NCBI GenBank assembly: GCA_003448675.1
Contig: DLXZ01000240.1
Span: 12,874-24,795 of the forward strand
Direction of reading: 5' to 3'
Origin: Porticoccaceae bacterium
GTDB lineage: Bacteria > Pseudomonadota > Gammaproteobacteria > Pseudomonadales > Porticoccaceae
Length of the DNA stretch: 11,922 nucleotides
The notes under the pieces were generated by a model that had not been told where the DNA came from, ran no database searches, and worked only from the letters and a program-made list of their open reading frames with translations. Of this stretch, positions 8,023 through 11,922 are shown one piece after another. The position numbers and the translations under genes are program-made. Within the stretch, counting starts at the first letter, position 1. Every line of letters starts with the position of its first letter.

Positions 8023-8391
8023 TCATTGAACGGAGCTGTCATAGACGTTGTTGAACGCTACCACAACATCCAGATTACCGAGAAAATTGACCCGTTTCTC
8101 ATAATCCAACTTTACTAACGTGCGGGTTTTTTCCCGCACTATTTGTACTTTTTTTACATCGACATCGCGCACGTTATTGATCGTAAACGAATCACCAATT
8201 TTTCTCCGAATACGTGCGTCGGTCATCTCGTGGACCTTTTCGTCAGCTAGGGTATTCATCGCACCCTGAACAAAATAATTATCCAGGTACATGGGGCCGA
8301 CCTTAAACAGCGCCGTCAGAAAAAACCCACCGATGGCCAAAACGATGAGAAAACCCAGGGCGGATAGCCCTCTTTGCTTACGCGCAAGCAT
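8023..8391 (-). CDS. DUF4845 family single-pass membrane protein
   Basis: This 122-residue protein matches the uncharacterised DUF4845 family that sits between lepB and rnc in Pseudomonas and relatives; its function is unknown. It has a short basic N-terminus (MLARKQRG), one hydrophobic segment at about 9-29 and then a probable periplasmic domain of about 90 residues rich in charged strands. The N-terminal pattern, basic residues then Gly then a hydrophobic helix, recalls type IV pilin-like proteins, but the Glu at +5 is absent. The ATG at 8391 has a strong Shine-Dalgarno AGGAG at 8400-8404, the best in the operon. Conserved position beside lepB and rnc suggests co-expression, not a proven shared role. 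Confidence 0.85.
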   Translation of the reverse strand: MLARKQRGLSALGFLIVLAIGGFFLTALFKVGPMYLDNYFVQGAMNTLADEKVHEMTDARIRRKIGDSFTINNVRDVDVKKVQIVREKTRTLVKLDYEKRVNFLGNLDVVVAFNNVYDSSVQ

Positions 8392-8427
8392 GCTTAATTC
8401 TCCTGTTGTGACAATGCTATTTACAAC

Positions 8428-9183
8428 TTATTTTATCGCGCCCACTGTATCAAAACTTGGCAGGCTAAGCACTTTTTCCCAGTGCATCCAGATGACGAAA
8501 GCCTTACCGACAATGTTTTTTTCGGGCACCGCTCCCCAAGCGCGGCTGTCCCAGCTATTGTCCCTGTTATCGCCGACCAGAAAAAAGTGGCCAGCGGGAA
8601 CAACTTCAACATAGTTATCCCCATACTTTCCCGCGCTCTTGCGCCGCCGCACCAGGTGCTCCACTCCTTTCAGATTTTCCGTCACTACCTGATAGCTACT
8701 TTGGGAGCGATTTGTTTCCAGGGTTGTCTGGGGCATCGCTTCACCATTTATGTGCAGCACATTATTTACCAGACGAATTTCATCACCGGGGAGTCCGACC
8801 ACGCGCTTAATAAAATAACGGTCATCGCCGGGGGGGAAAAAAACCATCACATCACCGTAATCAGGCTCACCCACATCCATGATCTTGGTACCCAGAACCG
8901 GCAAACGGAGTCCATAGGTATATTTATTCACCAGAATAAAATCGCCAACCTCGAGGGTTGGGATCATTGAGCCTGAAGGTATCTGGAAGGGTTCAACAAT
9001 AAACGAGCGCACCACCAAAACAATCAACAGTACCGGGAAAAATGGCGCCGTGCTCTCGACATACCACGGACGCTTATCCCCATCCTTTGTCCGCCGCGGC
9101 GCAAGAAAGAAACGGTCAAACAGCCACATCAATCCACTAAGGGCAGTTAAAATCACCAATACCAGTGGAAAATCAATATTCAT
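8428..9183 (-). CDS. lepB: Signal peptidase I
   Basis: LepB cleaves signal peptides from exported proteins at the periplasmic face of the inner membrane. The 251-residue product has two membrane segments, at about 5-27 and 48-64, with a cytoplasmic loop between them. The catalytic domain has the nucleophile S72 in IPSGSMIPTL, the general-base lysine K126 in DRYFIKRVVG, and box E GDNRDNS at 204-210. The length is shorter than E. coli LepB (324) and nearer to the Pseudomonas form. ATG 9183 lies 3 bp after the lepA stop, with AAGG inside the end of lepA as its likely ribosome-binding site. The lepA-lepB pair is an old conserved operon. Confidence 0.97.
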   Translation of the reverse strand: MNIDFPLVLVILTALSGLMWLFDRFFLAPRRTKDGDKRPWYVESTAPFFPVLLIVLVVRSFIVEPFQIPSGSMIPTLEVGDFILVNKYTYGLRLPVLGTKIMDVGEPDYGDVMVFFPPGDDRYFIKRVVGLPGDEIRLVNNVLHINGEAMPQTTLETNRSQSSYQVVTENLKGVEHLVRRRKSAGKYGDNYVEVVPAGHFFLVGDNRDNSWDSRAWGAVPEKNIVGKAFVIWMHWEKVLSLPSFDTVGAIK

Positions 9184-9186
9184 ACT

Positions 9187-10989
9187 TCAGCCCTTATCCG
9201 ACCTTAAAACGGCCAGAAACGCTTCCTGGGGAATCTCGACCCTACCAACCTGTTTCATGCGTTTTTTACCCGCTTTCTGTTTCTCCAAAAGCTTTTTCTT
9301 GCGCGTGACATCTCCGCCGTAGCATTTAGCCGTAACATTCTTACGTAACGCCTTAACCGTGGTGCGAGCTATAATATGGCCACCCAACGCCGCCTGAATA
9401 GCCACATCAAACATTTGCCGAGGAATAAGTTCCTTCATTTTGTCGGCAATGACGCGACCCTTCTGCTGCGCGTTCTCTCGATGCACAATCAGCGCCAGCG
9501 CATCAACCTTGTCACCGTTAATCAAAATATCCAGTCGCACCAAAGGCGCACCCTGAAAGCGTTGGAAATTGTATTCCAACGAAGCAAAGCCGCGACTACA
9601 GGATTTGAGCCGATCAAAAAAATCCATAATCACTTCGCTCATCGGCAAATCATAGGTCAACGAGACCTGGTTTCCGGCATATTGCATGTCCTTTTGTACG
9701 CCCCGCTTCTCAACACAAAGCGAGATGACATTGCCCACAAACTCCTTGGGTACCAGAATATTTGCCTCGCAAATGGGTTCACGCATTTCCTCAATACTAC
9801 CGGGATCGGGCAAGCTAGAGGGATTGGATATATAGAGGGTTTCGCCACCAGTCGTAAGCACTTCGTAAACGACCGTCGGCGCCGTGGTAATAAGATCAAG
9901 ATTATATTCCCGTTCCAGGCGCTCCTGAATGATCTCCATATGCAACAGGCCAAGAAAGCCACAACGAAAACCGAAGCCCAAAGCATCGGACGTTTCGGGC
10001 TCATAGAAAAGCGATGCGTCATTAAGTGTCAACTTCGCGAGAGCTTCTCGAAAATCCTCAAAATCATCGGAGCTGACCGGGAATAGACCAGCATAAACCT
10101 GCGGTGTGACTTTCTGGAAGCCCGGCAAGGCCGGTGTGTCAGGCGTCGCCGCGTGGGTAAAAGTGTCACCCACCGGGGCGCCCAAAATATCCTTGATGCC
10201 CGCGACCACGAAGCCCACTTCACCGGCGCTCAGCACACCGGTCTCCTTGCGCTTGGGCGTAAACACGCCGACGCTGTCTACCACGTTACTTTTACCGATA
10301 GTTTTACTGATAATTTTGTCTTTTACCCTAAGGCTGCCCTGGTTCACTTTCACCAGAGAGACCACGCCCAGGTAATTATCAAACCAGGAATCGATAATCA
10401 GCGCCTGAAGGGGGGCGTCAACATCGCCAACCGGTGGTGGTATCCGTTCAACCAGCTGCTCGAGAATATCCTCAACACCCACACCGGTTTTGGCGCTGCA
10501 GGAAACAGCATCGGAAGCATCGATTCCTATAATTTCCTCAATTTCGCTTTTTACCCTATCCGGCTCCGCTTGGGGCAGGTCGATTTTATTAAGGACCGGA
10601 ATAACTTCCAGCCCCTGGGCAATGGCGGTGTAGCAATTGGCGACAGACTGAGCCTCCACTCCCTGGGCTGCGTCCACCACCAGCAAGGCGCCCTCGCAGG
10701 CCGCTAGGGAGCGGGACACTTCATAGGAAAAATCCACATGCCCCGGGGTATCGATAAAGTTGAGTTGATAGGTTTCGCCATTTCTGGCGGTATAGTCAAG
10801 GGTGACACTCTGAGCCTTGATGGTAATTCCACGCTCACGCTCGATATCCATGGAGTCGAGCACCTGGTCGGCCATTTCCCGTTCACTCAAACCCTCGCAG
10901 ACTTGAATAAATCGATCCGACAAGGTGGATTTGCCGTGATCGATATGGGCAATGATGGAAAAATTACGGATGTGGCTGAGTTCGGGCAC
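9187..10989 (-). CDS. lepA: Elongation factor 4 (LepA)
   Basis: LepA is a ribosome-bound GTPase related to EF-G, implicated in translation initiation and 30S maturation and in back-translocation in vitro. The 600-residue product is full length. It has the P-loop AHIDHGKS at 14-21, RGIT at 53-56, DTPGH at 80-84 and NKID at 134-137, then EF-G-like domains and the LepA-specific C-terminal domain with KCYGGD at 555-560 followed by a lysine-rich run. The start is GTG at 10989, giving [10 protein letters not shown], which fits the MSDLSHIRNF start I recall in Pseudomonas. The Shine-Dalgarno sequence is poor. It lies 156 bp downstream of mucD, across a hairpin-rich gap, and 3 bp upstream of lepB. 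Confidence 0.98.
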   Translation of the reverse strand: MPELSHIRNFSIIAHIDHGKSTLSDRFIQVCEGLSEREMADQVLDSMDIERERGITIKAQSVTLDYTARNGETYQLNFIDTPGHVDFSYEVSRSLAACEGALLVVDAAQGVEAQSVANCYTAIAQGLEVIPVLNKIDLPQAEPDRVKSEIEEIIGIDASDAVSCSAKTGVGVEDILEQLVERIPPPVGDVDAPLQALIIDSWFDNYLGVVSLVKVNQGSLRVKDKIISKTIGKSNVVDSVGVFTPKRKETGVLSAGEVGFVVAGIKDILGAPVGDTFTHAATPDTPALPGFQKVTPQVYAGLFPVSSDDFEDFREALAKLTLNDASLFYEPETSDALGFGFRCGFLGLLHMEIIQERLEREYNLDLITTAPTVVYEVLTTGGETLYISNPSSLPDPGSIEEMREPICEANILVPKEFVGNVISLCVEKRGVQKDMQYAGNQVSLTYDLPMSEVIMDFFDRLKSCSRGFASLEYNFQRFQGAPLVRLDILINGDKVDALALIVHRENAQQKGRVIADKMKELIPRQMFDVAIQAALGGHIIARTTVKALRKNVTAKCYGGDVTRKKKLLEKQKAGKKRMKQVGRVEIPQEAFLAVLRSDKG

Positions 10990-11025
10990 TTCGCTTATGA
11001 ACCGTGGGTGGGTGTAGGCACTAGG

Positions 11026-11103
11026 ACCGCGTTGGCGGGGGCCAGCGCGGTGCGCAGTCTAGCTTATTTGACCCCACCGCGCTATGACGAGCGCCACGCG
11101 CGG
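11026..11103 (-). repeat. Alternating GC-rich inverted repeats between mucD and lepA
   Basis: On the minus strand, four arms follow one another: CCGCGC (11098-11103), AGCGCGGT (11076-11083), ACCGCGCTGGC (11041-11051) and GCCAACGCGGT (11026-11036). Each arm can pair with the next. Arms 1 and 2 pair over 6 bp, arms 2 and 3 over 8 bp perfectly, and arms 3 and 4 over 11 bp with one mismatch and a CCCC loop. The pairings exclude one another. A further 5-bp stem, GCGCT with AGCGC, lies at 11079-11094. No T run follows the last hairpin, so it is not a standard terminator. The rest of the 10990-11145 gap holds a -10-like TAGACT at 11056-11061 without a clear -35, and two tiny ORFs that I do not call as genes. 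Confidence 0.6.
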
Positions 11104-11145
11104 CATTACCCTTTACCGCCCATCGAACCTTTTACTGCCATCCAG

Positions 11146-11922
11146 TCAATCGATTTCTATGGTACGGAAAACCGATCTACCCTTGCGGAAAAACCGCAAA
11201 GCCACAGGTGTTCCCCGGGGCATATCTTCAAGCACCGCTTCGTATTCATCGACATCGGCGATACTGCGATATCCTAGTTGAACAATGACGTCACCACTGC
11301 GCAGGCCCGCCTCCGCAGCGGCCGAATCCGGCGCGACTTTTACCACTGCCACACCGCCGGACAAACGCCATTTGCTCCGTTGGTCTTCATCGACCTCTTC
11401 AACGGTCAGACCCAGAAGATCTCCGTCCGCTCGGGAGCCATTCGCCCCCTCCGAATCGGGCCGGGCGCCAACGGTCACCTGCATTCTTTTTTCCTTGCTT
11501 TTGCGGATAACAAGCACTGACGCTTTTTTGCCGGGCGCGATCAGACCGACGGTATGGGGGAGATCGCTGGCCTCAATTATTTCTTTACCGTCGAACTCAA
11601 TCACCACGTCGCCTGCCTCGATACCTGCCTTATCAGCTGGGCTGCCCGGCTCCACCTGAGCGATCAACGCACCGCTGGGTTTTTCCAGATCAAGAGACTC
11701 CGCAAGGTTTTTGTCGACATCCTGAATATAGACGCCCAACCAGCCCCGCTCGACCTTGCCTTTAGCCTTCAACTGTTGAACAACATCATTGACAACATTT
11801 ACCGGGATGGCAAACGAAAGGCCGATAGATCCTCCGGATCGGGTATATATCTGCGAGTTGACGCCGACCACCTCGCCCCTGAGGTTAAACAGTGGTCCAC
11901 CCGAATTTCCGGGATTGATCGC
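11146..11922 (-). CDS. mucD: DegP/HtrA-type periplasmic serine protease MucD, C-terminal part (cut by the window edge)
   Basis: This family degrades or refolds misfolded envelope proteins in the periplasm, and in Pseudomonas MucD dampens the AlgU (sigma-E) response. The frame is open from the right edge, giving 258 residues. It enters the protease domain just at the active site, NPGNSGGPL, with the nucleophile Ser at residue 7 of the fragment, followed by GLSFAIPVN of the S1 barrel end. Two PDZ domains follow at about 61-153 (GWLGVYIQ, PADKAGIEAGDVV) and about 172-258 (LGLTVEEV, AEAGLRSGDVIVQL). The signal peptide, His and Asp are outside the window. A GTG at 11871 is internal, not a start. 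The name mucD rather than degP rests on its place just before lepA, as in Pseudomonas. Confidence 0.93.
   Translation of the reverse strand, partial: AINPGNSGGPLFNLRGEVVGVNSQIYTRSGGSIGLSFAIPVNVVNDVVQQLKAKGKVERGWLGVYIQDVDKNLAESLDLEKPSGALIAQVEPGSPADKAGIEAGDVVIEFDGKEIIEASDLPHTVGLIAPGKKASVLVIRKSKEKRMQVTVGARPDSEGANGSRADGDLLGLTVEEVDEDQRSKWRLSGGVAVVKVAPDSAAAEAGLRSGDVIVQLGYRSIADVDEYEAVLEDMPRGTPVALRFFRKGRSVFRTIEID

Noticed and set aside
9376..10086. Plus-strand open frame of 236 codons
   Set aside because: Antisense to the well-conserved middle of lepA; it looks like a by-product of lepA codon use.
11871..11922. GTG at 11871 as a gene start for the protease
   Set aside because: The frame continues upstream to the window edge through the GNSGGPL active site, so the GTG is internal.

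Overview
This window is a dense, housekeeping stretch of a gammaproteobacterial chromosome with roughly even base composition. Every gene I can support lies on the minus strand, so transcription runs from high to low coordinates. The order mucD-lepA-lepB-DUF4845-rnc-era-recO-acpS is the block found in Pseudomonas and relatives, and cysM-relA-mazG and adk-hemH are also typical gammaproteobacterial groupings. The protein sequences look closest to the Pseudomonas/Cellvibrio side of the class. That placement is inferred from remembered family sequences, not from a search.

Layout from the upstream (right) end: 11922-11146 is the C-terminal part of a DegP/MucD periplasmic protease, cut by the window edge at its catalytic serine. 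Next comes a 156-bp GC-rich gap (10990-11145) with alternating inverted repeats, then lepA (EF4), lepB (signal peptidase I), a small one-pass membrane protein (DUF4845), rnc (RNase III), era, recO and acpS. These genes are packed with gaps of 3-36 bp or 4-bp overlaps and probably form one operon. A 127-bp gap with AT-rich promoter-like sequence precedes cysM-relA-mazG, a second unit. A 183-bp gap precedes adk, which is followed after 66 bp by hemH. Only the first 77 codons of hemH are in the window, and it runs off the left edge.

Functionally the first unit joins envelope quality control and protein export (MucD, LepB) with translation and RNA processing (LepA, RNase III, Era), recombination repair (RecO) and activation of acyl carrier protein (AcpS). 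The second joins cysteine synthesis to the stringent response and nucleotide pool cleaning (RelA, MazG). The third covers adenylate balance and the last step of haem synthesis.

I found no mobile element, CRISPR array, tRNA, rRNA, toxin or defence gene, and no convincing new multi-gene system. The more interesting points are: the alternating hairpin arms and two tiny ORFs before lepA; a conserved metal-site Asp replaced by Asn in RNase III; a pilin-like N-terminus in the DUF4845 protein; the absence of pdxJ between recO and acpS and of rlmD between cysM and relA; and mazG being followed by adk-hemH.
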